A DNA stretch of 64,000 bases from Pseudobacter sp. (GCA_017849455.1 JAFIGX010000016.1:34323-98322); one strand, 5' to 3'; counted from the stretch's first letter, positions 9,681-19,174 are shown. The notes: generated by a model not told the origin, from the letters alone. Made by a program: numbers and translations.

Positions 9681-10073
9681 TTACGTGGTGATATGCCCAA
9701 AGTACAGTACAACGCTTCGGGGATCGCCAAAGGAAATAGTGTAGTCGGTTTGTTCTCCCGGCGTACCTACCCCAGACCTGTCGCGTGCAATACTAAAGAT
9801 CACCAGGTTGCCGGGTGAGAGAATATTCCGGGAAATGCCATGGCTTCTGTAATAGAAATACATGTGGTCTGATGGAAATGTATGGCCGGGCGGATTGAGA
9901 TTGCCCAGGGGCACCAGTGCCACGAAATGTGCGGTATCCAACGGAGAAAAAGAAAGGCTACCGGCAGTGATCTCCGCAGAATTGGGATTATCCGTTTTTT
10001 TCTTTTTGCAAGATGGCATCAGCAGCGTCACCACTGTCGATATCATCCATAACAACAAGATGTTCTTTTTCAT
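9681..10073 (-). CDS. Short lipoprotein of unknown function, possibly truncated
   Basis: 130 aa. Clear lipoprotein signal: MKKNILLLWMISTVVTLLMPSC with the lipid-accepting Cys at about 22 followed by KKKKTD. The mature part has one recognisable stretch, VPLGNLNPPGHTFPSDHMYF, which I recall from the N-terminal portion of longer Bacteroidota lipoproteins; here the frame stops soon after SVVLYFGHIT. It may therefore be a naturally short relative or a 3'-truncated gene. It lies 43 bp after the NHL-propeller gene on the same strand and could be co-transcribed with it. No function is assigned. Confidence 0.6.
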   Translation of the reverse strand: MKKNILLLWMISTVVTLLMPSCKKKKTDNPNSAEITAGSLSFSPLDTAHFVALVPLGNLNPPGHTFPSDHMYFYYRSHGISRNILSPGNLVIFSIARDRSGVGTPGEQTDYTISFGDPRSVVLYFGHITT

Positions 10074-10116
10074 CTGAATAATATTTAGAATGGTCCAAAA
10101 TAGCGCTGCACAAATA

Positions 10117-11193
10117 TCACTGAAGCGTGATTTTTCTGACCCTGCTGTTCATGTAATCGGCCACATACACATTGCCGTTATGATCACAGGCAACCCCATA
10201 CGGGAGGTTGAACTGCGCCGAACCAGCGAGGCCCTCGGCATAGCCAGCCACAGAGCCGGCATAAGTGCTTACCATTCCATTGGGCGTTATTTTCCTGATC
10301 TTGTGATTTTCGGTATCAGACACATAAATATTTCCGGATGCATCGATGGCTACACCGGATGATCCGTTGAATGTTGCCTGTGCAGCCGCCCCATCCGTTG
10401 CACCGGTCACACCGGTCCCCGCAAAAGTGGTCACCACCCCGGCTTGAGTGACCTTACGGATACGATGATTCGAACGATCAGCCACATACACATTACCGGC
10501 CGCATCGATGGCCAACGCAAAGACCCCATTAAATTTGGCAGCCGTTCCGGTACCGTCCAAATAACCACCTGTGCCCCCTGCCATTGTCATCACCACACCG
10601 GAAGGTGTGATCTTACGGACCATGTTCTGTCCCTGATCGGCCACATACACATTTCCACTCGCATCGGTCGCTACACCGGTAGGGTAGCTGAATTTTGCTC
10701 CAATGCCGGGACCATCTGCATACCCTGCCACACCGGTACCTGCAAAGGTGCTGACATCACCTGCAGGCGTTATCTTGCGGATGGCATTGTTATTCATATC
10801 GGCTACATACACGTTGCCGGCTGCATCACAGGCCACACCATACGGCCAGTTGAATTTTGCCGTATTACCAGGACCATTGACGAATCCGGTTGTACCGGTA
10901 CCAGCCAGCGTGCTGACCTGGCCCGACGGTGTGATCTTGCGGACCCTGTTATTAAATGGATCGGCAACGATAAGATTTCCCTCTCCATCGATGGCCATAC
11001 TGGTGGGATAACTGAATTGAGCACTGGCAGCAGCGCCATCGGCAAAGCCGAATGTACCACTACCGGCGTAGGTCGAAACTTTAAGCTCTGCAGGATCTTT
11101 GTGCTTCCTGCAGGAGAACAGGGTGAGGACAAGTACTGTCGCGAGTAATAAGTTCCCTGCTATGCCGGGTAAAGAACATTTAAAATTTTTCAT
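10117..11193 (-). CDS. NHL-repeat beta-propeller lipoprotein
   Basis: 358 aa. Lipoprotein signal (MKNFKCSLPGIAGNLLLATV...TLFSC) with Cys at about 28. The rest consists of six NHL blades of about 54 residues each, repeating the pattern VSTxAGxGxxGxxDGxxxxAxF, then GVAxDxxGNVYVADxxNxRIRKITP. The first blade begins near residue 38 and the last closes at VRKITLQ. NHL propellers bind proteins, peptides or glycans and, when secreted, usually have no catalytic centre that can be read from the repeats. The repeats are also visible in the DNA as a roughly 165-bp periodicity. A cell-surface or periplasmic binding role is inference. Confidence 0.9.
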   Translation of the reverse strand: MKNFKCSLPGIAGNLLLATVLVLTLFSCRKHKDPAELKVSTYAGSGTFGFADGAAASAQFSYPTSMAIDGEGNLIVADPFNNRVRKITPSGQVSTLAGTGTTGFVNGPGNTAKFNWPYGVACDAAGNVYVADMNNNAIRKITPAGDVSTFAGTGVAGYADGPGIGAKFSYPTGVATDASGNVYVADQGQNMVRKITPSGVVMTMAGGTGGYLDGTGTAAKFNGVFALAIDAAGNVYVADRSNHRIRKVTQAGVVTTFAGTGVTGATDGAAAQATFNGSSGVAIDASGNIYVSDTENHKIRKITPNGMVSTYAGSVAGYAEGLAGSAQFNLPYGVACDHNGNVYVADYMNSRVRKITLQ

Positions 11194-11370
11194 GTCGTTG
11201 GTATTCGGGTGAACAATGTATACTCCTGTTATGAAGTATCACATGCAAGGTAGGGCCGCCGATAAAGCGGTTTTTTGGCAATGAGTTACGGATAATGCTC
11301 GATGAGCCAACAGCGGGAATTTACCGGTGGGGGAAGTTGGTGAAGGATGAAATTGGAGGCCGTGGCCAGC

Positions 11371-12126
11371 TTATACAAGACCCAGCAGTTCGAGGAAGTC
11401 TTTTTTCTTGGTGCGGCTCACTTCCACTTCGCTGCCGTCTGTCATGGTGATGGTGCCCCCTTCACCCCTGATATAAGTAGTGATATAATCCATATTGATC
11501 AGGTGCGACCGGTGAGGCCGGAAGAAATTGTATTGCTCCAGCAGTTCTTCCACCTGCTTCAGTGTTTTGGATACCACCATCTTTTTCCTGCCTTCAAAAA
11601 AGAACACGGAATAGTTGCTCTCCGATTCAATTCGGATAATGTCTTTGATATTGATGAAATGGATGCCTTCCTGTGTAGGCAGGGCGATCTTGTCGAAATG
11701 GGCATTGATCTTCCTGAGTTCAGTCCTGGCAGCCAGCGGAACGGCAATTTCACCGGCATCTTTTTTTTGCTGAAGCTTTTCTTCCAGCCTGGCTACACAG
11801 TTCTTCAGATCGGTCTCATGCACTGGTTTCAGGAGATAATCGAGCACTGCTATGCGCAGGGCTTCGATGGAGTATTGGCCGTGGGCCGTAACGAAGACGA
11901 TCTCCACCATATTCTTTATTTGTCGTGCTATGTTCAATCCATCCATTCCCGGCATTTCGATATCGAGGAAGGCCACATCCGGGGCCTGGTCCTGCACAAA
12001 ATCAATGACGCCGGATGATTCCGTGAACATCCGCACGACCTGGATGGATGGGCAAAACTTTGCCAGCTTCAATTGAAGCAGTTCTGCGCTTTTTTCTTCA
12101 TCATCTACTATGATCGCTTTTATCAT
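11371..12126 (-). CDS. LytTR-family response regulator
   Basis: 251 aa. Receiver domain at 1-115: acidic pair D8-D9 (IIVDDEEKSAELL), phospho-acceptor D55 in VAFLDIEMPG, conserved T80 (IVFVTAHGQYS) and K100 in LDYLLKP. The LytTR DNA-binding domain is at about 145-250 (KIALPTQEGIHFINIKDI, ESNYSVFFF, YNFFRPHRSHLINMDYI). LytTR proteins bind direct repeats of about 9 bp spaced by about 12 bp. It follows the kinase gene by 27 bp on the same strand, forming one operon. A matching 21-bp-period direct repeat lies upstream of the kinase (14127-14159). Confidence 0.95.
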   Translation of the reverse strand: MIKAIIVDDEEKSAELLQLKLAKFCPSIQVVRMFTESSGVIDFVQDQAPDVAFLDIEMPGMDGLNIARQIKNMVEIVFVTAHGQYSIEALRIAVLDYLLKPVHETDLKNCVARLEEKLQQKKDAGEIAVPLAARTELRKINAHFDKIALPTQEGIHFINIKDIIRIESESNYSVFFFEGRKKMVVSKTLKQVEELLEQYNFFRPHRSHLINMDYITTYIRGEGGTITMTDGSEVEVSRTKKKDFLELLGLV

Positions 12127-12153
12127 ACAGGAGGAATATAAATGGTTAGGGAA

Positions 12154-14058
12154 TTAATCGACGATTGGAATGGATATATGTACTTCAGTACCAGTTTCAC
12201 CGTTCTCCCCGATATCAAGGATCGATACAGATCCTTTCTCTGGCATCAGGTCGAGCCGTTGCTGTGTCAGCGTCAACGCAAGCGATTGATGCGGTCGTCC
12301 ATTGATGGCCTTTATACGCCGGGCCGCTTCCCTCCCGATGCCATTATCCTTTACAATGATCTGCAATTCTTCACCGGCTACTTCCACCGATATGCGCAAT
12401 ATTCCTTTCGACCGGGTCTTATGCCGCAAACCATGAACAATAGCGTTCTCCACGTAAGGTTGAATGATGAGGGGCGGCACTTTATGTTCCAACACGTTTG
12501 CAGGGAAATGGTATTCTACATCAAAACTGTTATTGTACCGTTCCCGCTCGAGATCGATGAACAGGCGAAGACCTTCCAGTTCTTTTTGCAGGCTCACCAT
12601 ATTGTGTTGTGAGTTTTCAAGCACGGAGCGGATCAGTTGCGAAAAGGTATGCAGGAACCTGGAAGCTTTTTCCGGTTGTTCCTTGAAAATATATGCATCG
12701 ATCGTGTTCATGCAATTGAAAATGAAATGGGGGTTCATCTGCGATCGCAGCGCTTTGATCTCTGCTTCGGCTGCCAGTCGCTGGAACCGGGCACGCTCCT
12801 CTCCTTCCAGTTTGTTGCGATAAGCGAGGCCGAGGGAAAAGAACAACATCTCACTGATATTTCCCAGCATCACCAGCGGGGTACCTCCTCCCAACTCCGG
12901 AAAAATTCCCCATTGGGTATCCCGGAGGAGTTCATACAAAGATCCCAGGGCATAAAAAAGCAGCATACAGAAGATGCCACCGTATAGGAATCGCTTGAGC
13001 CCTGCATTTACTTTCCTGATCCGGAATAAGGTATAACTCCCTGCGATCAGCAAAATGATGCCTGCGGTGGTATCCATGGCGATCAATCTCATCAGGTCCG
13101 CATACCGGAATGCATACCAAAGGTTGAAAACGGCAAAAGCCAGGATCAGGTAACTCGTATATTTCATCCACCTGGCCATAACAGGCATATTGGTATCGAT
13201 ATAGAGGAACCTGCGCACGAATTGCCAATAGGCATACAGGCTGATCCAGGCGCATGCGTCTGGCAGGAGGTAGATCACCAGGGGCTTTTCAGACATGATC
13301 AGTTGGTTGTTGCCATCCTGGAAAAAATTCAGCAGAAAGAAGATGGCGCTGAAAAGGATCGTGAGTGCATAATAGTAATAGGCGGAATCCTCCGTGTACA
13401 CCCATTTGATGGAGATATAGAAAAACATGATCACGAACATACCGATGCCGATGAAGAAGATATATCCTGTACGCTGACTGTTCTCCAGTAATTTCACCTG
13501 CAATTCGTTCAGGGAACTCTTGCTCATCAGGTAAGGCTTGAAAGGGTCTACATGGTAGGTGGTATGATTGGTGATGCGGATGTAAAATGTGCTCGGATAC
13601 CCGGCGGTCAAAGGCAGGAAGGCAGCCTGTCGCATGTTACCGATGCTCAGCAGGGACGCAGCGAAAAGGTTCCCACATACAGCCACTCTTGCCAGCCTTC
13701 CGTTATCGGCATAGTATACTTCCACATAATTCTGAAAGCCGGGATAAAAGACCACTGAAGTATCGGTGGAGTATTGACTTTGTATCTGCACTTTTAGCCA
13801 CACTGATAATTTGGGTGGCAGATGCCTGGGCACGGCAGTAAAATAATAGGAAAAAGGTTGAAATGAACGCCTGGACACTGATGCGATCCCCTCACTACAG
13901 GTTGAATCGATATAGAAAGAGCCATAGTTCAGGTAGAGCGGTATGGGTTGTTGCAATAATTCCTCCCTGCCAAGGGTGATGACCTGCGACCGGGAACTGA
14001 AGGGCCCCATGAACAGGGTCCACATACAAAGAAACACCAGCCTGAATAAGCAAGGCAT
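12154..14058 (-). CDS. LytS-like sensor histidine kinase with 7TMR-DISM sensory region
   Basis: 634 aa. Signal peptide (about 1-25, ending SSRSQ) and an extracytoplasmic 7TMR-DISM beta-sandwich at about 45-180 (PKLSVWLKVQIQ, YVEVYYADNGRL, PSTFYIRITNHTTYHVDP). Seven membrane helices run from about 195 to 405 (GYIFFIGIGMFVIMFFYISI through PLVMLGNISEMLFFSLGLAY). A short coiled coil leads to the His_kinase domain with phospho-acceptor H444 in LRSQMNPHFIFNCMN, and an ATPase domain with N-box VENAIVHGL and G-box VKDNGIG. It is expected to phosphorylate the adjacent LytTR regulator in response to an external ligand, probably a carbohydrate. The ligand is not known. Confidence 0.95.
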   Translation of the reverse strand: MPCLFRLVFLCMWTLFMGPFSSRSQVITLGREELLQQPIPLYLNYGSFYIDSTCSEGIASVSRRSFQPFSYYFTAVPRHLPPKLSVWLKVQIQSQYSTDTSVVFYPGFQNYVEVYYADNGRLARVAVCGNLFAASLLSIGNMRQAAFLPLTAGYPSTFYIRITNHTTYHVDPFKPYLMSKSSLNELQVKLLENSQRTGYIFFIGIGMFVIMFFYISIKWVYTEDSAYYYYALTILFSAIFFLLNFFQDGNNQLIMSEKPLVIYLLPDACAWISLYAYWQFVRRFLYIDTNMPVMARWMKYTSYLILAFAVFNLWYAFRYADLMRLIAMDTTAGIILLIAGSYTLFRIRKVNAGLKRFLYGGIFCMLLFYALGSLYELLRDTQWGIFPELGGGTPLVMLGNISEMLFFSLGLAYRNKLEGEERARFQRLAAEAEIKALRSQMNPHFIFNCMNTIDAYIFKEQPEKASRFLHTFSQLIRSVLENSQHNMVSLQKELEGLRLFIDLERERYNNSFDVEYHFPANVLEHKVPPLIIQPYVENAIVHGLRHKTRSKGILRISVEVAGEELQIIVKDNGIGREAARRIKAINGRPHQSLALTLTQQRLDLMPEKGSVSILDIGENGETGTEVHISIPIVD

Positions 14059-14126
14059 CGAGGTTGTTTTAGGGAATTATAAGGATGACATACAAATGTC
14101 TAAAATATTAATTAATTATTCAGGCT

Positions 14127-14159
14127 ATTCACTCATCCGGGCCAACCATTCACTCATCC
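14127..14159. promoter_or_regulatory. Candidate LytTR operator: two exact 12-bp direct repeats, 21-bp period
   Basis: ATTCACTCATCC occurs at 14127-14138 and again, identical, at 14148-14159. The start-to-start distance is 21 bp, two helical turns, which is the arrangement of LytTR-type sites (AlgR, ComE). It lies in the divergent region between the LytS-like kinase (starts 14058, minus) and the lipoprotein gene (starts 14199, plus). A TAATTTAG element at 14186-14193 resembles the Bacteroidota -7 box (TAnnTTTG). Assignment to this regulator is inference from spacing and location. Confidence 0.5.
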
Positions 14160-14198
14160 TTTCCCACGCAGCAACAAGGGATCATTAATTTAGTGCAG

Positions 14199-14774
14199 AT
14201 GAATAGGTCCAGTAGAATAGTAATAATAATTGTCTGCATACAATTCCTATTTTCCGGATGCCAGGACCATGATAGCCGGGTAATACCGAAGCAGGCAGAA
14301 AAGATAGCCCAACAGTCCGTATGGCAGGCCCTTCAGTACAAAGGGATCACGCTGCGGTTGAACCAAGTAGTGAATTGCAGGTATCCTGTTCACGACCCGG
14401 TTTATTTCAACAGGAAATACATGAAACTGATCCTGATCGACCTTTCCGTAACATACGAAAACCACGCAGTAACAGATAAAAACCTGGTCATTCCTGCGGG
14501 AGCAACCCTCTGGGACAGCCGTGGGAATGCGTATGAATCAACGCCGGGGGTTATTGCCATGGCGCAAAATAGCCATTGCATCAAAGGCGATGATCTCGAT
14601 AGCTATAATGCGGTCTGGAATGCGACCATACAGCCCGGCGAAACAAAAAGGGCTTTTCTGTTGGGTTTTGAATTACCCTCGGATGCAATACCGGCAAAGC
14701 TTTGCTGGAACCGGCAGTGGGAAAGGCAAAACCTCTGCATCATACTGAATGATACAACTGTTGTAAACAACTAA
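14199..14774 (+). CDS. Small secreted lipoprotein of unknown function
   Basis: 191 aa from the ATG at 14199 (a GTG lies 6 bp upstream). Lipoprotein signal MNRSSRIVIIIVCIQFLFSGC with Cys at about 21. The mature part is a single predicted beta-rich domain (YMKLILIDLSVTYENHAV, GATLWDSRGNAYES, IQPGETKRAFLLGFELP), whose layout resembles DUF4352-type immunoglobulin-like lipoproteins. That resemblance is by pattern only. It is 11 bp upstream of the 1210-aa M19-like gene, so the two are almost certainly co-transcribed. The candidate LytTR operator lies 40 bp before its start codon, suggesting control by the neighbouring two-component system. Confidence 0.7.
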   Translation: MNRSSRIVIIIVCIQFLFSGCQDHDSRVIPKQAEKIAQQSVWQALQYKGITLRLNQVVNCRYPVHDPVYFNRKYMKLILIDLSVTYENHAVTDKNLVIPAGATLWDSRGNAYESTPGVIAMAQNSHCIKGDDLDSYNAVWNATIQPGETKRAFLLGFELPSDAIPAKLCWNRQWERQNLCIILNDTTVVNN

Positions 14775-14785
14775 ACTCCCTTGTT

Positions 14786-17700
14786 ATGCTCAAGCAAGCG
14801 CTCCTGATCCCGGTCTTCACTGTATTCGGCCTGCTCCTTCATGCGCAACAGTTCCAGCATGAATCCACAGCCGGCAATATCAATGGCGGATGGACTTACC
14901 TCGACCATTCACAATTAAATAAAAATCCCGCAGCCATCATCCATGCTGTTTTGGTAAGCGGCCCGTCGAAGGGTAAGAATATCGGTGTTTGGTATGATGC
15001 AGGCCAGGCCAAATGGGCGATCTTTCACCAGGATAGAACGCCCATGGCGGCAGGGAATATTTTCAATGTTTATCCAGCAGCCAGCTACGTGCATGTTGCC
15101 ACGGCAAAAAATATCGACAACTATATCACCATCATCGATCATCCGCAGTTGAACGATCATGCAGATGCAAAATTTTCCGTCACGGCCAACTGGAACCCGA
15201 ATGGTCAGGGAGGCATTTATGACGATCACGCTTTCAGCATATCATATAAAGGCGCCCGATGGATGATCGCCCACAATGATCGCACCCCGATGCCACAGGG
15301 AGCCGCCTTCAATATCCTGATTGAAAGCAGCCCTGGTGCCGCTAATCAGCAGCCGGCAGTTAACCCGAACCCGCCTGTTACAACGATCATATTGAACCCT
15401 TCCGTAGTCGCCGATGCCCGGCTGATCAAGGCAGACACCGCATTCAATAACTGGGGCTTTGAAAACGGATTGAATGGATGGCAACCCGAAGGAGATGCTT
15501 TTGCCAATCAACCCACGTATGGAGATAATGTAATGTCTGTGCGCGTAAGAACGGAAATGCTGCTCGGCAATGGCGGCATCGGTGGTGATTACTGGAAGCA
15601 GATCCCCTATCCTATCGGCTTCAAGGGGAATTATTGGATAGGCACTTATGAAAACCATCCTGCAGGGAATGAAAGAAGGGAAAATGGTATTCTGACCGAT
15701 GCCACCCTGGGTCAAACACAGGGCGATGGCCCGATGGGTTCGCTCACTTCTCCTGAATTCAAACTGTATCACCGCTATATCACTTTTTTGGTGAGTGGCG
15801 GCAGAAGCGAAAAAGTGAGAGTGGAGCTTCAAATGCTGAAAACAGAATTCGACGCCATGGATAAAGTGGTGATGAACCTGCTGAAAGCCGTATACCATAA
15901 TACCAATCAGCCACTCCGGGGCGAATACCGGGTAGATCCCGATGGTCGTTTCGTAACGATCAAAACAGGCAATGGGTTCGACAGGGAGGAAATGAGAAGG
16001 ATGATCTGGGAGATGCTGCCGGAATATTTCCGCGGTAAAACCTTTCGTATAAAGATCGTCGATCAGCAAAATGACGGATGGGGGCATATCAATGTCGATG
16101 ACTTCAGGTTTACCGACACCCATCCAACGATCATCGCAGGTCTTTATGATGCCGATGCGCCAGTATGGGGATTTGCAGATACGCATACACATCCCGCGTC
16201 CGATCTGGGTTTTGGAGGATCACTGATCTGGGGCAAAGCGGATGGGGCCATCAGTGAGGCACTACATTTCTGCCGGCATGGGATGCTGGAAAGCATGGCC
16301 GAAGGTGGTCTCACCCATAACAACAAAGGATGGCCCGTGTTCAGTTACTGGCCATCATTCACCGACAGAACGCACCAGACCATGTATATCGATTGGATCA
16401 AAAGAGCGTATGATGGAGGTTTAAGGATCATGGTAGCGCTGGCCATCAACAATACCACCATGGCATTTTCCCTGAAGAGGGGAAGCTACCCGGATAAGCT
16501 CGCTACAAAACGGCAATTGGACGAACTCAAAAGGATCTTTGCCAACATTCCCTGGGCCGCGATCGCAACTTCTTCGAGAGAGGCAAGAAGTATCATCAAA
16601 CAAAATAAACTGGCTGTAGTACTTGGGATAGAGGTAGACAATCTCGAAGATTTTACTACTGCCGAATATTTATACAGGAGAAATCACGGCGGATCTGTTT
16701 CCGCTTCCGCTGCCTATTCATTACCGTTGAGACCCGTGGATGCCACTGCTGAAGGCGTGGGCGTCGGTTCCCAGGAAACTGCCCGTAATAATATGCGGCA
16801 AATGTTGCAGGAGCTGAAACAAAGCAAGGTTGTTCAGATAACGCCTATCCATTTTGCCGATAATATGGTTGGTGGGGCTGCTGTCTATAATCGTATGTTC
16901 AATGAGGTGAGCTATCAGAGTACTGGTGAAGGATATTTCGTGACGGACGGTAGCCGCAACGGTTTCAAATATGCGCTGAACATGGATAAAGAAGATGATT
17001 TCCCCAGGTTGTTGGCAACTGGCGGTAACCACCTTTATAATGTGCGCGAAACGATGGAAGCCAATCCCGGCGGGCACATGAACGTTAAGGGAATACATGA
17101 TAACGGCCGGGTCTTCGTAAAAGAAATGGCCAGGGCCGGCATGATCTGGGATATCGACCACAGCTCATTCAGGGCCACCAATGATATTATTACTGAAGCA
17201 AGGAGATATAATTATCCATTGCTTTCTTCCCACACTGATTTTGTCGACCTGGGTTTTACAGGCGCCGGTAATTTCCGCGATGACAAAGAGGCGGACTATC
17301 GGACATTCGGTACTTCGAGTATCCACCATCTTACACATGAATCCATGAAGACCAGGCAAGCCGTTGCCGATATCAATACACTGGGTGGCATGTTCAATCC
17401 CATCATGACGCTTACCAACCTCAAAGGAGGATCGACGCTCATACCCAATGATTGTCCCGGTTCATCCCGTACCTGGGCGCAGAAATATTTATATGCAGTG
17501 CAAAATGTACCGGGAAAAGGGGTTGGCCTGGCAACCGACAGGGGAATGCTGGAAAGTGTAGGGCCCCGCTTCGGCAATAAGGCTGCTTCCGGCATCAGCC
17601 ATGAGGAATTTGGCAATGCACCCTATACGAAGAACCTGAGAATACAAACGGTTATGGATGTACGCCTACGGAAATGGCAACAAATCAATGGGGTGCATTA

Positions 17701-18418
17701 TGCTACCCCGATGCGCTCTATTTACAATGATATGTTCCGTGGTGCGGCTCACCTGTACGAAAAGGATGAGGATATGGTACATTATATGATCGCCTGCCTC
17801 CTCTATAAAGCGGGCGCCCGTTCGCTCAATGATATTACATCCCTAGGAAAGCGCGATGCAGAGAATAGTACGGATGGATACCTGGTGAATATGAATATCA
17901 ACCCCAATGATTTCGCGGGGGATATCGGGCTTGAGCCGGGAAAGTTCCTGGATAAATGGTATTCAGCCAAAATGATGCATGTGTTGAAAGGGATGTTCGC
18001 CCGCAACCAGGATGAACTAATGGGCCCCGGTATTGGCACCATGGATTCTCCCTGGGAAGAAGCAGCCGGGTTTGCCGTAGCGCACAACCTCACACCAGCA
18101 CAGATCACTCGCTTTAGTGGGAACTATAACGATCTTCAATCCATGCAACGTATTTATTTGGACCTGATCGTTGCCTGGGACATGGCAACAAAGATGGAAG
18201 GCACCAACGATCCTTTGAGGAGGTGTACAACCGGTTACCGCGACTGGGATTTCAACCTCGATGGTGTGGCCCACGAAGGAATGTTGCCCGACTTCATGCA
18301 GGACCTGAACAATATCGGTATCAGTGGCCTTCGCCTCCAGCCATTGTTCATGAGTGCCGAAGAATATATCAGGGTGTGGGAAAAAGCGGAAGCAGCAAAG
18401 AATAATATTCGGGATTAA
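14786..18418 (+). CDS. Secreted multidomain M19 (membrane dipeptidase)-like metallohydrolase
   Basis: 1210 aa. Signal peptide about 1-21 (MLKQALLIPVFTVFGLLLHA). Two tandem repeats of about 85 residues follow (GGWTYLDHSQLNKNP...WAIFHQDRTPM and NYITIIDHPQLNDHA...WMIAHNDRTPM). A galactose-binding-like beta-sandwich is at about 220-450 (GFENGLNGWQPEGDAF, YWIGTYENHP, GSLTSPEFKLYHRYITFLVS). The catalytic part from about 460 fits the M19 metal-ligand pattern: H467 and H469 in FADTHTHP, E616 in LGIEVDN, H792 in WDIDHSS, H816 in LSSHTDF and D918 in LATDRG. M19 enzymes cleave dipeptides with a binuclear zinc site; here the second ligand is His instead of the usual Asp of HxD, so chemistry may differ. 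Likely cell-surface or secreted. Substrate unknown. Confidence 0.75.
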   Translation: MLKQALLIPVFTVFGLLLHAQQFQHESTAGNINGGWTYLDHSQLNKNPAAIIHAVLVSGPSKGKNIGVWYDAGQAKWAIFHQDRTPMAAGNIFNVYPAASYVHVATAKNIDNYITIIDHPQLNDHADAKFSVTANWNPNGQGGIYDDHAFSISYKGARWMIAHNDRTPMPQGAAFNILIESSPGAANQQPAVNPNPPVTTIILNPSVVADARLIKADTAFNNWGFENGLNGWQPEGDAFANQPTYGDNVMSVRVRTEMLLGNGGIGGDYWKQIPYPIGFKGNYWIGTYENHPAGNERRENGILTDATLGQTQGDGPMGSLTSPEFKLYHRYITFLVSGGRSEKVRVELQMLKTEFDAMDKVVMNLLKAVYHNTNQPLRGEYRVDPDGRFVTIKTGNGFDREEMRRMIWEMLPEYFRGKTFRIKIVDQQNDGWGHINVDDFRFTDTHPTIIAGLYDADAPVWGFADTHTHPASDLGFGGSLIWGKADGAISEALHFCRHGMLESMAEGGLTHNNKGWPVFSYWPSFTDRTHQTMYIDWIKRAYDGGLRIMVALAINNTTMAFSLKRGSYPDKLATKRQLDELKRIFANIPWAAIATSSREARSIIKQNKLAVVLGIEVDNLEDFTTAEYLYRRNHGGSVSASAAYSLPLRPVDATAEGVGVGSQETARNNMRQMLQELKQSKVVQITPIHFADNMVGGAAVYNRMFNEVSYQSTGEGYFVTDGSRNGFKYALNMDKEDDFPRLLATGGNHLYNVRETMEANPGGHMNVKGIHDNGRVFVKEMARAGMIWDIDHSSFRATNDIITEARRYNYPLLSSHTDFVDLGFTGAGNFRDDKEADYRTFGTSSIHHLTHESMKTRQAVADINTLGGMFNPIMTLTNLKGGSTLIPNDCPGSSRTWAQKYLYAVQNVPGKGVGLATDRGMLESVGPRFGNKAASGISHEEFGNAPYTKNLRIQTVMDVRLRKWQQINGVHYATPMRSIYNDMFRGAAHLYEKDEDMVHYMIACLLYKAGARSLNDITSLGKRDAENSTDGYLVNMNINPNDFAGDIGLEPGKFLDKWYSAKMMHVLKGMFARNQDELMGPGIGTMDSPWEEAAGFAVAHNLTPAQITRFSGNYNDLQSMQRIYLDLIVAWDMATKMEGTNDPLRRCTTGYRDWDFNLDGVAHEGMLPDFMQDLNNIGISGLRLQPLFMSAEEYIRVWEKAEAAKNNIRD

Positions 18419-18577
18419 GCATGTGTCTCCCTGCTCTGCGAAATGCCGGTAACAAAGTATAAGGATACGGGGGCAACATTAAAAGGCAATTCCCGACCAG
18501 AAAGGATAACGCCAAAACTAAACATATATCACTTTTGTATTTATTCTTAATTTCGGCTTTAATCCGTTTTGAATTAA

Positions 18578-19174
18578 TTGCCGGAAGCCACCTTAAATAG
18601 AGATAAAGAATTATTTGCACGCATCGCAGAGGGCGATGAAGCAGCCTTTGAGGAGCTATATCATTTATACCTGCCGGAGCTATATCCCGTCATTTATACT
18701 GTAGTAAGAACGGAACTGGTCATCAAGGACATTATCCAGGAAGTGTTCCTCTATCTCTGGATGGACCGTGAAAAACTGGCAGACATCGATAACCCCCGCC
18801 ACTGGATATTCCGGATCACCTACAATCGTTCGTATACCTGGCTAAAAAAACAGATCGCAAGGGAGCGCATGGCCAGAACGATGCAACATGAGCAGGATGA
18901 TCATGCCCTGTGGAACGCAACAGAAGAAACTGTACAATTCTCAGAAGCGGCCCGCCTGGTACAGGAAGCTATCCGGCGATTACCGGCAAAATCACAGCAG
19001 ATCTACCGCATGAGCCGGGAACAGGGCCTCAAACCCGCAGCCATCGCAACTCAAATGGGTATGTCCGTACAGGTGGTCAAGAACTCACTCTACCGCTCCG
19101 GTAAAACTATCAAGACAATCCTTGCCGAACAGGGCATCATTATTCCACTCGCGATCATTGTGAGCCGGCTGTAA
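18578..19174 (+). CDS. ECF-type RNA polymerase sigma factor
   Basis: 198 aa. No ATG precedes the conserved region; TTG at 18578 is the best start, giving MPEATLNRDKELFARIAEGD, the usual N-terminus. Region 2 is at about 18-85 (AAFEELYHLYLPELYPVIYT, IKDIIQEVFLYLWMDREKL, HWIFRITYNRSYTWLKKQ). Region 4 is at about 125-180 (AIRRLPAKSQQIYRMSREQG, LKPAAIATQMGMSVQVVKN). A short hydrophobic tail ends the protein. It heads unit B (sigma, fecR, susC, susD) and is of the same kind as the sigma factor of unit D. Confidence 0.93.
   Translation: MPEATLNRDKELFARIAEGDEAAFEELYHLYLPELYPVIYTVVRTELVIKDIIQEVFLYLWMDREKLADIDNPRHWIFRITYNRSYTWLKKQIARERMARTMQHEQDDHALWNATEETVQFSEAARLVQEAIRRLPAKSQQIYRMSREQGLKPAAIATQMGMSVQVVKNSLYRSGKTIKTILAEQGIIIPLAIIVSRL

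Noticed and set aside
10117..11193. DNA repeat array of about 165-bp period, possible CRISPR or satellite
   Set aside because: The repeats are the coding image of six NHL blades and diverge at synonymous sites. There are no CRISPR-sized repeats or cas genes in the window.
15242..16192. 316-codon minus-strand open frame
   Set aside because: Antisense to the M19-like gene, with no motif and no upstream signal.
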